Source of the DNA: Whalleya microplaca
Taxonomy: Eukaryota > Ascomycota > Sordariomycetes > Xylariales > Xylariaceae
Length of the DNA: 64,000 nucleotides
Assembly (NCBI GenBank): GCA_022497155.1
Contig: MU385720.1
Location: 496,001 to 560,000 of the forward strand
Direction: 5' to 3'
Position numbers and translations under genes: made by a program. The notes beneath the pieces are model-generated. The model ran no database searches. It was given only the letters and a program-made list of their open reading frames with translations, and had not been told where the DNA came from. The stretch's first letter is position 1. Each line of letters starts with the position of its first letter. This document shows positions 24,430-34,855 of this stretch, in pieces.

Positions 24430-27167
24430 ATGGCCTTGCGATTACCTGTGCCCTCAAATGAGGCAAGGGTTCCTCGAGGAGACGAAGATCCTGCACTTTC
24501 GAGAACTTCCTCCCAAAGACACATCCGTACCCAGCTCGATGGCCCAGCAGCATCCTCCGCCATCCATGCCGAAGCACCTTTGCCAGGCCCTCTGCGCCGC
24601 CATGTCGTCATCCCCGACCCCGTAGCTTTTAGGTACATCGCAGAGCCCAAAGCCTATATATCAGGGCGTTTATTGACATTGTTTGTTCTAGGTATCTAGA
24701 AGAAGACAGTTGCGTCACAGTTATCGAGCGGAGAGAGAAGCTCCAGGGCTACGAATTATACCTAGTCGAACAATGGGCCTGCTCCCGCCAGTCGCCGACG
24801 CTTGTCATTGTCACATACACCGGCGATGAGAAGCACTCCGTGGTGGTAGGGGTGCTGGGGGTCCCGGCAGATGAGAACGATTGGTCGCCGAAGCTGCGTA
24901 TCTACTTCAAGGCCATCCAACAGTACCATGCACGGCCGAAAGACACCTCTCTCGGCGAATTGATGGTGACGAATCTGAGCAGCTTCCCCTCGGCTCTAAC
25001 CGTCATACCGGTGCCCGATGGGGACATCAAGAAACATCGGCGGGAGTTCATTGTCAACGAGGACCTCAAGAGGCTGGGATGCTCCGGCCGAGCTGGCATG
25101 ACCCTGTCCGAGCCTACCAGCGCGGCTCGAGCCAAGTTCTACCAGCTGTACAAGACTACTGATAAGATACCATTCGCAGATGCTGTGATCGAGCTAGTCA
25201 AGATGTGTCAAGTAGCATTGGCCATATTTGGAAACCTGGAGCAGGTGTACATCGACGGGCTCCTCTGCGATGTGACCGAAACGGCCATCGGGGACTGGTG
25301 GACCGAATTCGGGGCCGAATATTACAACATAGAGCCGACTGATGGCATTCTAGGACCGACTACGGTGGTCGCACTTCTTGGCTTATTGATGGGTGCACGA
25401 AATAGACTGAGCTACTATGGAGCGCCCGTCTTGAAGGATGTATTCGACATCGACGCCACTGAGAAGGGCATATCCTATTTTCAGAAGTACCACAAGCTCG
25501 AGAGAACCCGTCGGCTCGATCGGCAGACTATGCACAAGCTCCATACCGTGACGGCGAAAGCCGCTGCTGGGGAAGGCTGGGGTGTGCAGAAGGCAGTCAA
25601 GTCGACAGTTAGTGAAATAGGGGGTAGACGAGGCGAGCTCGTCCTAGGAATGGTCGGTGGACGCGACAAGGGAGGAATCGGAGACATCGAAACTCTGGAC
25701 CTTGACAAGTTCATAAGCTTGGCGTCCGGTGAGCGGGCGAAGTGGCTTTGGCTCGGCAAGCCCAAGCGTACAACAGGAGACGGCCACGAGAGACCGATGC
25801 CTGACGTTAGCAACATCTTGTTCGGCAAAGAGGACCCGTCCGCTCAAGCCAAGCGACCATTCTTAACACCGCCGGAGGAAGAGACGGACTCTCCAGGCGT
25901 CTACTCCACCCCGGCACCTGGATCTGCGGTTAGTGTAGCAGACAGCCCTGGGGATAAGGACGCCCTGCGGCGTGGCGTATTTAAGAACGTTGCCCGAGAT
26001 GCTCGCTCGGGTCTCGGGCGAATTAAAGATGCAGTATACAGTGGAGGAGGCCTACGTGGCCACGCTAGCCGGTCATCGAGAGACGAGTCGTCGGAAACCG
26101 CGTTGTCTAATCCACAGTCATCTCTCCTGTCGCATTCCTCGGCTGGGATTGTGGCGAGTCCGGGTCCAGGCACGATCGGTCGGGCGTTTACATGGAAGAA
26201 CAAGCCGGAAGAGTACCTGAATGCCATTAAGAAAGAGAGAGACACTGAATCGGCGCCAGCTTCGGTGTATAGGTTGAAGCCAGATGACGGGCGCCCCAAG
26301 GAGGCTCGAACGCTTCCTCGTCCCAACGGTGACGCCCATAAACATTATCAGGCAGCGGATACGAAGAACGAGATACCCACCGCTGTCGGGTCTTCCGTGG
26401 CGGAATCAACCGCGGCCGAGAGTGATGTGCCAGGGCCCTTTTTCGAAGCAGAGCAGAGGTTTAGTTCAGTTCCGTCTAGTTTATATAGACGGCACAGCAT
26501 AGGGGTTCCACGGCCTCCAGAACTCAACATTCCAAACGAAGCCCGTTGGCCTCGGAGGCTATCTTTTGGAGACGCGGAAGAAGCCGTTCTCCGGTGGGAT
26601 GAGGTAACGGACCTCGACGAGGATGATAGCATGAACAACCTGGCAACGTTGGAGAAGCAGACGCGCCTTGCCGAGGTGGCCAGGAGTCTGTACGTGAATA
26701 TCCTCGACATCCAGCAGGGCATCGAGCCGTGGGTCGATACGAAAATCAAGTCAATAGACGAGATCGACGAGCATTTCGCCCGGCAGGTCGAGGAGGTAGA
26801 GGCGCTCTATTACCAGCGTACGGATGCGTACCGCCGTGCCAAGGAGGGTTCACAGGAGGCGATCGGGGAGCAGAGGGCCCACATCACCGAGGCACTCAAG
26901 GAAGTCGAGGTGCTAGCCGCCAAGTTGGAGTACGAGATCAACGCGCTCGTCTCCCGCGTGCAGGACGTCGAGGACGGCGCCGCGCAGTTCGAGATCCAGG
27001 TCGACGACATGGAGCGCCGGGCCGAGGAGCTGAAGATCCAGCTCGAGACGGAGAGCTGGCTGCACTGGGCCGTCAGGACCCTGACGGGCATTGGGACGGG
27101 TCCTAACATCACGAGACCACGACAGCAAGGGCAAGAACAACAGCAACAGCAACAGCAACATCGATGA
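24430..27167 (+). CDS. STB6-like N-terminal domain protein
   Basis: Two exons (24430-24632, 24692-27167) encode 892 residues. The intron splits the conserved block DPVAFR|YLEEDSCVTVIERREKLQG, and the domain continues through YELYLVEQWACSRQ, FVNEDLKRLGCSGR-type sequence and WWTEFGAEYYNIEP. This is the fungal STB6-like N-terminal domain; yeast Stb6 and Stb2 were found as Sin3-interacting proteins, so a nuclear or transcription-linked role is possible. The middle is disordered and Ser/Pro-rich. The C-terminus is a long coiled coil (about residues 730-870; for example VEEVEALYYQRTDAYRRAKE and DVEDGAAQFEIQVDDMERR) ending in a poly-Gln run. ATG 24430 is the only start in this frame, and the splice phase (2) is consistent. 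Confidence 0.85.
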
Positions 27168-27764
27168 GCAGCAATAAAACCTCCCTCCCCCTCCTCCTCC
27201 CCCTCCTCCTCCCCCGTATATATTTTCACCCACCTCTTTTCTCTCACCCTCTCCGTTTTTTTCCCAGGAACATACTAGGTACCTAACTCTCTTCCGCGGC
27301 TGGGTTCCTTTTGTTTTTTAGGTAAAATACGGATTAAAGTTACTTGGAAAAAAAGGAATCGTGCATAGCATTTGAGATACACATTATTGAGCATCGGAGT
27401 TCTGGCGAGAATCAGAGAGAGACATCATTCATCATACATAGCCTGGTTTGGGATTACAAATGTTGTATATCTAAGTACGTAGATACCCAGGGCGGTGCAC
27501 TGCACACCATGCAATAGATTATCTTAGCTAAGAATGGGGTTTTGACAGTCAGTAACAGAGATGAGTTTGTCTGCTGCTGTATTATACTATCCTGTGTATG
27601 TGTAAGCGAGCGATTCTTCAGAAGAAATGAACCTAGAGAACCTAAAAAGCCAAGCCTCAACATTTGATGGGCGATGTTATGTAATGTTGAGATGAGGGTA
27701 AGATTGGAGCCGTTTCAGATTAGATCAGCCTGCCGGGGTTGGACCGGCTGAAAGGCGAAAGCCG

Positions 27765-27795
27765 ATGCCGTAGATATGCCGTAGATATGCCGTAG
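27765..27795. repeat. ATGCCGTAGAT tandem repeat
   Basis: About 2.8 copies of an 11-bp unit, followed directly by a duplicated GCTAAAATT. Confidence 0.9.
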
Positions 27796-28063
27796 CTAAA
27801 ATTGCTAAAATTGGATCTATGCAAGATCAAGCTTTGGAATGATCAGGGCATGACAGTGACTGACAGAGTGAGGAAAGAATGGCAGAATGGTCTAGGCTTA
27901 TCATATCAGCACGTGATGTTGGCCCATCGGCCCAATCGGACTTATCGGGGCGGCCCTCCAGCCTGTCCAGCCCTTCCAGCCCTTCTACCCGTTCTAGAAG
28001 TGAAAAGGTAATTGCTTGATCCATTCACCCCATCATTTGAACCCATGTCATCTTTCTGCCAGC

Positions 28064-28150
28064 TTACATACCACATACCACATACCACGCATACCACGCA
28101 TAACACACACACTACACACCACACACCACATACACATACCATTCACCATA
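28064..28150. repeat. CATACCA / (CA)n-rich leader
   Basis: Degenerate CATACCACA units grade into ACACAC and ACACCACA units over about 85 bp, 135-220 bp before the LETM1 ATG. Confidence 0.85.
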
Positions 28151-28285
28151 TACCCCTTCATCATACCGTGCACACACAACAAGTATCTTTCCTAGATCTA
28201 CAACTGTTTGATACCACTTGTCGTCTACGTCCATCTTTTTCTACCCCAGTCATTCCTTGTCCTCCTTTTCCCGCCTCGTCTCATC

Positions 28286-29980
28286 ATGAGCGCATCCTCC
28301 AGAGCTGCCCAGCGGGCGGTCATAGTGAACCCCTTTGCCGCTGGTAGGACTGCTGCGCGACCCGGGCTCGGCCTGCCTGCGTCCTACCTCGGACGACGCA
28401 ACCGCCATCTGCCCTCCGACCTGCCGACGCGCGCCCTGCTCATCCCCCTTCGAAGCATATCGACCGAAAGGCATACAGTCGGGCAGAGCGACGGGCCGCC
28501 TCCCGGGTTCAACGTCGAGCGGGCCAAGAAACCGCTGCCCAAGGGCGACTCTACCACGGCGACGAACAGCAGCAATAAGAAGGCTGCCTCGGAGTCCAAG
28601 ACCCAGAATTCGGACGGGGCTGCGGCGGGTCAGCCCAAACAGCCCGCCATTGGCGAGCCTTCCGCTGAGCCGAAGTCGCTGACCGAATTGGCTGCGAAGA
28701 AGGATGCCGAGGTCGACAAGAAGGAGGAGAAGCAGGGCAAGAAGCTGACTCTCGGCCAAAAGATCAAACATGAGCTCCAACATTACTGGGACGGCACGAA
28801 ACTTCTCGCCACGGAGATCAAAATTAGCAGCAAGCTAGCGTTAAAGATGGCCGCTGGGTACGAACTGACTCGGAGAGAGAACCGCCAACTCCAACGGACG
28901 GTGCAGGATCTCGGTAGGCTGGTACCATTTTCGGTCTTCGTTATCGTCCCATTCGCCGAGGCGCTTCTACCGATCGCTCTTCGGTTGTTCCCAAACCTAC
29001 TTCCGAGCACGTACGAGGCCCAGCAGTCGAAGGACAAGAAGGCCGCGACGCTCCGCGCGACTCGGAAGGAGGTTAGCTCCTTCCTCCGAGATACCTTGAA
29101 GGAGACCGGACTGCCCCTGTCGGCTGCGACCACGCACAAGGAGGAGTTTGCTACGTTCTTCCGCAAGCTGCGGTCTACGGGGGAAAAGCCAAGCACGGAT
29201 GATGTCATCAAGGTCTGCAAGGCCTTCAAGGACGACCTGACGCTTGACAATCTTTCAAGGCCGCAGCTGGTGTCCATGTGCCGCTACATGAACCTGAACA
29301 CGTTCGGCACGGATATCATGCTCCGGTATCAGATCCGGCACAGAATGCGCCAGATCAAGAGAGACGACAAGGCGATCAGCTTCGAGGGCGTCGACAGCCT
29401 GAACGTCTCGGAGCTGCAGACGGCATGCGCCAGCCGGGGCATCAAGACCTACACGGTGTCGCCGGCGCGGCTGCGGGAGGACCTGCAGTCGTGGCTGGAC
29501 CTGCGGCTCAAGCACGGGGTGCCATCCACACTACTAGTACTGAGCAACGCGTACATGTACGGGCAGAAGACGGAGGAGGGCGGGGGGTTCCACAGCCAGA
29601 TCGACGCGCTGACGGGGGTGCTGTCGTCGATCCCCGAGGAGCTGTACCACGAGATCGAGCTGGAGGTGCACAACGCCGAGGGCGCGGCGACCAACAAGCA
29701 GCGCCTCGAGGTGCTCCGGGAGCAGCAGGACCTCATCGAGGAGGAGAACGAGCAGAACCAGGAGAACCAGGACACCGGCCTCGCCACCCCCAAGGACGTC
29801 GACGATATTGATGAGAAGGAGGAGCGCGCCGCTGCTGCCATGCAGGCCTCGCAGCAGCAGCAGGGGGAAGGGATCAGCAAGGAGGTCGTTGGTGAGGCTG
29901 CTGATGCTGAGGCTGATCGGTCCCAGGCCGTGCAGCAGGAGGAGCAGAAGAAGGTGGAGGCGAAGAAGTCTGAGAACTAG
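28286..29980 (+). CDS. mdm38: LETM1/MDM38 mitochondrial inner-membrane protein
   Basis: A single exon encodes 564 residues. The N-terminus is Arg/Ser/Ala-rich without acids (MSASSRAAQRAV), as expected for a mitochondrial presequence. After a disordered linker the LETM1 domain begins: LALKMAAGYELTRRENRQL, a hydrophobic transmembrane helix (LVPFSVFVIVPFAEALLPIA), LRLFPNLLPSTYEAQ, then the ribosome-binding-like part with NLSRPQLVSMCRYM and SLNVSELQTACASRGIKTYT. The C-terminal tail is acidic and Gln-rich, predicted coiled coil. Yeast Mdm38 and human LETM1 take part in mitochondrial K+/H+ exchange and in insertion of mitochondrially made proteins. The ATG at 28286 is preferred because the upstream in-frame extension lacks an ATG and is hydrophobic leader sequence. 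Confidence 0.93.
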   Translation: MSASSRAAQRAVIVNPFAAGRTAARPGLGLPASYLGRRNRHLPSDLPTRALLIPLRSISTERHTVGQSDGPPPGFNVERAKKPLPKGDSTTATNSSNKKAASESKTQNSDGAAAGQPKQPAIGEPSAEPKSLTELAAKKDAEVDKKEEKQGKKLTLGQKIKHELQHYWDGTKLLATEIKISSKLALKMAAGYELTRRENRQLQRTVQDLGRLVPFSVFVIVPFAEALLPIALRLFPNLLPSTYEAQQSKDKKAATLRATRKEVSSFLRDTLKETGLPLSAATTHKEEFATFFRKLRSTGEKPSTDDVIKVCKAFKDDLTLDNLSRPQLVSMCRYMNLNTFGTDIMLRYQIRHRMRQIKRDDKAISFEGVDSLNVSELQTACASRGIKTYTVSPARLREDLQSWLDLRLKHGVPSTLLVLSNAYMYGQKTEEGGGFHSQIDALTGVLSSIPEELYHEIELEVHNAEGAATNKQRLEVLREQQDLIEEENEQNQENQDTGLATPKDVDDIDEKEERAAAAMQASQQQQGEGISKEVVGEAADAEADRSQAVQQEEQKKVEAKKSEN

Positions 29981-31162
29981 ATCTAAGATCTAAGGTGGTG
30001 CTCGCTGCTCTCTCATAAAAGAAGAGGAAGGCATCGAAGGGGGAAAAACAGCAAGTATACCTAGAACAACCCAACCAGCGTTTGCATCGCTCTCTCTCTC
30101 TCTCTCTTTTGTTTCAACAGATGTACATGTGGCATTTGCAAAGTTCTTTGCCAGTGTATACATACCTAGGTTAGGTTAGGTTAAAGAAAGCGATGAAATG
30201 TGATATAAGGAGAAAGAAGGAGGCAGGGAGGCAGCGGCAGATAAAACATAAGCTTCTTCCAACCTGGCTTCCCGGTGTAGCGGTATGGGGTGTGTGTGTG
30301 TGTGTGTGTGTGTGGTCTATAGACAGAAAGACAGACGGACAGGCAGGGAGGCAATCTCTTGTCTTGGGAAAACTGAAGGAAGGGCAAATAGACAATTGAT
30401 ATTTTTTTTTATGACTTGATGGTTACTGAGGTCCGTGTTCGGTGATGGTAATGTGTATGGCTAACATATTTATCTTGTAAGAACTAGCGCTTCTTGTCGG
30501 TTTTATAAAGATGTGTGACTGATGATTTAAGTGGCTAGGACGCCCCACAAGTTATGGCTTATATACATATACTGCTCTAACTTTCATGATGCTACTCTTC
30601 TAATAATGACTACTATACTACTCATAACCTGCATCTATTTCATCAAGAAGTTTCTAAATATGAGCGGAAGCTGAGAGAGTATTCTTATCCTTATTTTAAG
30701 CCGTTGCTAGAATGTGCACATTTAGACCCTCAGCACTCAGTCGTCAGGGGCATGTCTGCATCCCGTTCATCTGCCTGTAAAAACTCCTCGACGAGAAGCG
30801 GCTATCCCGTTTCTGAGTCGAACTTATTACTTGCTGCGCTTCCGCAATAAGCATATATTCCTTGCTAGGCGTGAGGCTCCTGGTGGAGATGACTACGCTC
30901 TCGATAGCGGCGGGAATGAAATTAGGGTCGTTGATCAGCTGCATCTGTGATCACTCTAGTTAACTAAGTAGAATTCTGTGTAAAAGGTCTAAGATCTAAA
31001 AGATCTTCTAACAGCTGAGAAGATCCCTATCATTGCTCCGAGATCCATGAGCTTAAGGCATTATAACTAATACCCCTATTATCGTGACAGTATACCTAGT
31101 GACTAACTTCTTGCATTATGTTACGGGCCAGTATCCAACGGGACCTTTTACTCTTCAGATCG
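29981..31162. other. Intergenic, nothing coding supported
   Basis: Contains a CT-rich run (30090-30108), GGTTAGGTTA-type short repeats near 30170, and a TG microsatellite at 30291-30314. A minus-strand frame at 30744-30944 is open but has no recognised family. Confidence 0.55.
30291..30314. repeat. (TG)n microsatellite
   Basis: Twelve uninterrupted TG units. Confidence 0.95.
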
Positions 31163-32110
31163 CTAATAAACCACACCAGCAGGTAGCTCGGATACTCTAT
31201 GAGGCGCATCCAGCTCGCCTGGTCTCTGCCAGCTAGGGTCATACAGTTGATTATATCCATCAGGCGTCGACGTGGAATCTAACTCAGTCACAGGTTTATT
31301 GCCCTGGATCCAATCACCAGCCCCGGTTCCTGATGCAGGGTCGTGCTTGTTGCCGATGGCTTCATTTGTAGCTGGGTTAAGCGGCTTCAAACGATACCCA
31401 AGGAACCAACCGAAGACAACGAGGACGATACCGCCAAGCCCGGCGCCAACACCTATGCCAGCTTTAGCGCCTGTCGACAATCCCGGACTAGGCGGGTCGG
31501 TTGGAGCTAGTGAGCTTGATGAAGTTGGCGTTCCTGGCACGGAGGTAGTATCTGCGGTAGGGTCGCTGTGCGTTGTGCTCATGGCCATCCCTGACGATAT
31601 ACTTGTAGTCGTCGAGGTCACTGAATTGGTGCTCGTGGTCGGATCTACAATAAAAAGGGGCGACGCTATGTTATCGCCATCCATCGCGTCCCCACTTGCA
31701 ACGAAACAGAGATTCCATATGTTACTAGTAGCGAGGTCGGAGGATGGAATAGTGACGGTCCATCTATAAGAGAAGGAGGACGTGATGTTGATTCCGGCTG
31801 TGCATCGTGTGAGTCCTGTGTAGTTACAAGCCCACCAAACTTATCATCCACTGTGCTTACTAGTAATTCTGTGCTTCAGCGCCTTGGATCCTCCCGTTGT
31901 CCATAGGTCGACGTTTGAGGGGTCACATTTCTGACAGTAGGAACTAAACCAGCTCTGGAGGTTCGACGTCCAACCAATCGAGTATGAAGTTCCGGCGGTT
32001 AAAATAGACGTCTTATCGGGGTTTTTGGGGAAAATCCAGTCGTCCTGAACAGTATCCCCAAGCACCAGCACAAATCGCGCAAACAATGCCGCAATGCGTA
32101 GTATCAACAT
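31163..32110 (-). CDS. Single-pass surface protein with Ser/Thr-rich stalk
   Basis: Two exons (32110-31861, 31815-31163) encode 300 residues, joined across a 45-bp intron at phase 1. A signal peptide (MLILRIAALFARFVLVLGDT) precedes a ~105-residue ectodomain with cysteines (SSYCQKCDPSNVDLWTTGG; LTRCTAG; NLCFVAS), including a TSYSIGWTSNLQ motif like fungal Ser/Thr-rich membrane-anchored ectodomains. A Ser/Thr-rich stalk follows, then one transmembrane helix (GAKAGIGVGAGLGGIVLVVF) and a ~75-residue cytoplasmic tail with no known domain. The layout resembles fungal wall sensors or cell-surface receptors, but no partner is visible. An ATG 14 codons upstream (32152) is possible; 32110 gives the cleaner signal peptide. 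It lies in the accessory stretch with the Cys-module genes. Confidence 0.78.
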
Positions 32111-33432
32111 GTTGGAGGTTATAAAGCAGGGGAACTTGAGATTATGTGCCATATTCTCCCCGTAAGTTCAACGAAAGGGGAAGCGAAGAGTGCCGAGAGA
32201 GATGATGATACATCGGCTCAGAAAAAGCGAACATCTTCCCTTAAAAGACTGATATTTGAACTGGTATCCTGTGGCAGCCTTAAGCCTTGCTATGCCCCCA
32301 ATGCATTTCGGTTTCATGGTAAGCATCAAGATTAAAGATTCCTTAGCGATTGGACAGTTGAAAGTTTCTGGTTGCTTAGAATCCGCAATTTGCACTTTTA
32401 CACTCCATCGATGCATACATGCCCCTGAGATTTTCGGGCTTTATTCTGTAAAGAGAATGTAAGCTGAAACTGTGGCTTGCTTTAAAGCGCCAATCCTTTC
32501 AGCCATCGTAGTTATAATGTAGAAAGCTGCCTTATGTTAAGATCATGGGGTAAACGGGGCATTCTTGACGTGAGGTTCAGCCATGTAAAGTGGCGGATGG
32601 CCTAGATACTTAAGTATATATTAAGTCAGTTACTAATGACGGGTTAAAAGGAATACCACGCAAATTTAGGCGTAAAAAAGCTGTTTCTTATATTTAAACG
32701 CTAGCCTTAAGGCTAATAACTAATATGAGATTTACAATAATTAAAGGACAGCTTAAATAAAGTGAAGGGGAAAAAAAAAGTAAATGACCGTGTTAGAGTC
32801 CATGTGCGGTTTCTAGAGGGCGCTATGCCCGACTAACTATACGGATGAAACTGCATAAGCGTATACGTCCCGTCCCGTCCCGTGCCGCCAATGGTTTGAA
32901 CCCCGCTGAGAGATTGACGATGCGAACCCGCGGGATGCTGCAGATTTCATAAGTTATACTTAATGTAGACGACCAGCCCATCTTAACAGTCCCTTCGGGG
33001 AGTCTTGTTCCCGACTCCCCGAGGCCGAGGCCGGGGCCGGAAGATGGATCTAATTAACGTACATACAGCACGGTGGAAAATCTTCTATTACAGTAAGATA
33101 GATTTGGATTTTGGTGATGGATGGATGCCTTAGCGGATGTGAGGGCGATACATAATATGGGATAGTATGGCTTTTAGAACCCACCTGGTGAGGTTCTATC
33201 TTTGCCTTCGAAGCTCAGGTCTTGGTTATGAGAATAAGCCTGAGTATGAAGCAGATGTGAGTGAATTGGGGCTGCTGAGCTTGTATAAGGTCGAATTTGG
33301 TTCATCGCTAGGTAGGTATCCGACTTCCCAATACGCACGCAGTACGACCAAGATTTAATTCGCATCTTGGATTTACCATACCTAAGCCAGGGCTTCCCTG
33401 ACCCATCTACCTATACTCCTCCTCCCCTCATC
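32111..33432. other. Gene-free, partly AT-rich block
   Basis: The part from about 32590 to 32790 is rich in TA and TTAA and may be degraded repeat DNA. Three CGTCC units lie near 32867-32881. A perfect 10-bp inverted repeat follows at about 33.0 kb. No coding region is supported. Confidence 0.5.
32995..33022. repeat. Perfect 10-bp inverted repeat (hairpin)
   Basis: TCGGGGAGTC, an 8-nt spacer, then its exact reverse complement GACTCCCCGA. It could form a stable G/C-rich stem-loop if transcribed. It stands in a gene-free region. Confidence 0.7.
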
Positions 33433-34068
33433 CTACAACGATACCAGCCAGAACGGCTGCAACGTCGCCATAGCAGGATACCTCGATGCAGTCGTCCTCA
33501 CCATCACCGTAGTCCCCCCCTCCCCTTCCGCCTCTTCTTCGCTCGGATAATCAGGATACACCTCCACCAAATCCTCCCCCTCCCCCGTCCCCAAAACCAG
33601 CTCCGCATCCGCCTCGACCGCCTCCCGCCGATCCGCCCACGTCAGACACGCACACCCCCGCAGCTCCTCCGCATCGCAGACCCGCGCGCCCTCCGGCGCC
33701 CCGCAGTCGTAGTTGTCGCACGCCACGTGGATGGGCAGCGGGCAGCAGCGGCAGCCCGCGAGCACGGCGCTTCTCGTACTACCCCTATCCGAGACCGGGA
33801 AGGGGAAGGGCGTCTCGCTGGTGCACCGGTACTGCGTCGCGCAGATGTGCACGGGGCCCTGGCATTGCGCGTCTGAGCAGGTCGGTTTTGGGGTGGTGGG
33901 ACATTGGTTTAGGTCCACGAGACGGAGTACGGGTACTGCTGCTGGCGGGGTGTCTGGTGGTGCGTTTGTGATGTTTGCTGATTGGGAGCCTGAGGCCGTA
34001 GTGTGGGTGGGTGCGAGGGCGAGGGTGGCGAGGAGGAGGGAGATGAGCGGGCTATGTGCCGGTAGCAT
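33433..34068 (-). CDS. Short secreted Cys-module protein
   Basis: A single exon encodes 211 residues. The start at 34068 gives a signal peptide (MLPAHSPLISLLLATLALAP). Two repeated cysteine modules fill the middle: module 1 CPTTPKPTCSDAQCQG then HIC and LAGCRCC; module 2 CPLPIHVACDNYDCGA then ARVCDAEELRGCAC. The C-terminus is acidic and carries no GPI or membrane signal that I can call with confidence. The same module occurs in the 36.7 kb gene on the opposite strand. The module resembles Cys-rich repeats I associate with secreted fungal proteins, but I cannot name the family. Part of the gene is strongly G/C-rich. Confidence 0.75.
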   Translation of the reverse strand: MLPAHSPLISLLLATLALAPTHTTASGSQSANITNAPPDTPPAAVPVLRLVDLNQCPTTPKPTCSDAQCQGPVHICATQYRCTSETPFPFPVSDRGSTRSAVLAGCRCCPLPIHVACDNYDCGAPEGARVCDAEELRGCACLTWADRREAVEADAELVLGTGEGEDLVEVYPDYPSEEEAEGEGGTTVMVRTTASRYPAMATLQPFWLVSL

Positions 34069-34855
34069 CCTGGTTTGTGAGTCTTGTGTGAGCGCTTGGG
34101 ATGAGGGGCCTACGTCGTACCGGAATGGCGGTTGGTGAAGAGGAGTGAAGTTGATAGTTGGTTGGGCCGAGAGGTAGAGGAGATTTATATTCAATGGCTG
34201 CTTACACGCTCAGTCACATGACCGGGAAGCTCAGCTGAGGTTGTTCTTTATCTATATACACACGGGATGTCGTCGCCGCTGCGAGACTAGGTAATGCCTA
34301 TAATGGCTTGATTGTGTAAGGTAAAAGTACAGGAGGCAAAGCCCCTTTTATACCCCCCTTTTGTACAGTTCCGTATACACAGGCGGAAGCCACATGTAGG
34401 CTCACATACGGCCCTATAGGGCTTGTCCCAACAGCGATCCCTTGGTTTCATCAAGTCAAGTCAAATTAAGCTATAAACTTGACTTGGGTTATGTTAAGTC
34501 AATCTATTCGACTCTTGACTTGACGCAATGGAACTTGACCCCTAAGTATAACTTGATTATCGTCAAGTTTCTTTTCAACCAAGTTCATATAAATTGCATA
34601 AAAGCATAATTGAGTCAATTCAAGTTAAGCTAAGTAATAACATGACTTAAAGGAGATGCTATATAACACACCACTGCTTCAGAAGCCTTCCTCCGCATGC
34701 ATCTATGCTATCCAGGCTAATATAGATCGTCTCATCTTACTACTCGGAGTCGGATTCGATACTCCGGCGGGCTTAAGAGTGTCCTTGTCTACAGCACCAG
34801 TACTCCAATACGTTGGCTTGCCTTTGATCTGAAGGTACAAGGCTAGGAAGCAAGA
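34069..34855. other. Intergenic with a dense TCAAG/CTTGA cluster
   Basis: It holds the promoter of the 33.4 kb gene and the 3' flank of the HELMH gene. The notable content is the CTTGA/TCAAG repeat cluster listed separately. No gene is seen. Confidence 0.6.
34451..34624. repeat. Nine TCAAG/CTTGA pentamers in 174 bp
   Basis: TCAAG occurs at 34451, 34456, 34563 and 34620; CTTGA occurs at 34478, 34514, 34519, 34534 and 34552. Most sit in longer AACTTGAC or TCAAGTCAA contexts and in both orientations, so the sequence could fold into many alternative stems. Confidence 0.85.

Larger units (their letters stand above)
27168..28285. other. Intergenic with repeats, LETM1 promoter side
   Basis: It starts with CTCC-rich simple sequence after the STB6-like stop (27180-27215). 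It also has an 11-bp tandem repeat near 27.77 kb and a CATACCACA/ACACAC-rich block that forms most of the LETM1 upstream leader. No gene is seen. Confidence 0.6.

Noticed and set aside
30165..30185. GGTTAGGTTAGGTTA as a telomere-like repeat
   Set aside because: Only about three units, not TTAGGG, and inside gene-bearing DNA.
30744..30944. Minus-strand 66-codon frame with protein-like composition (INDPNFIPAAIESVVIST)
   Set aside because: No recognised family, no splice-linked neighbour exon and no conserved start context; too weak to list as a gene.
32881..32925. GGTTTGAACCCC resembling a tRNA B box
   Set aside because: No A box, acceptor stem or anticodon arm could be fitted around it.
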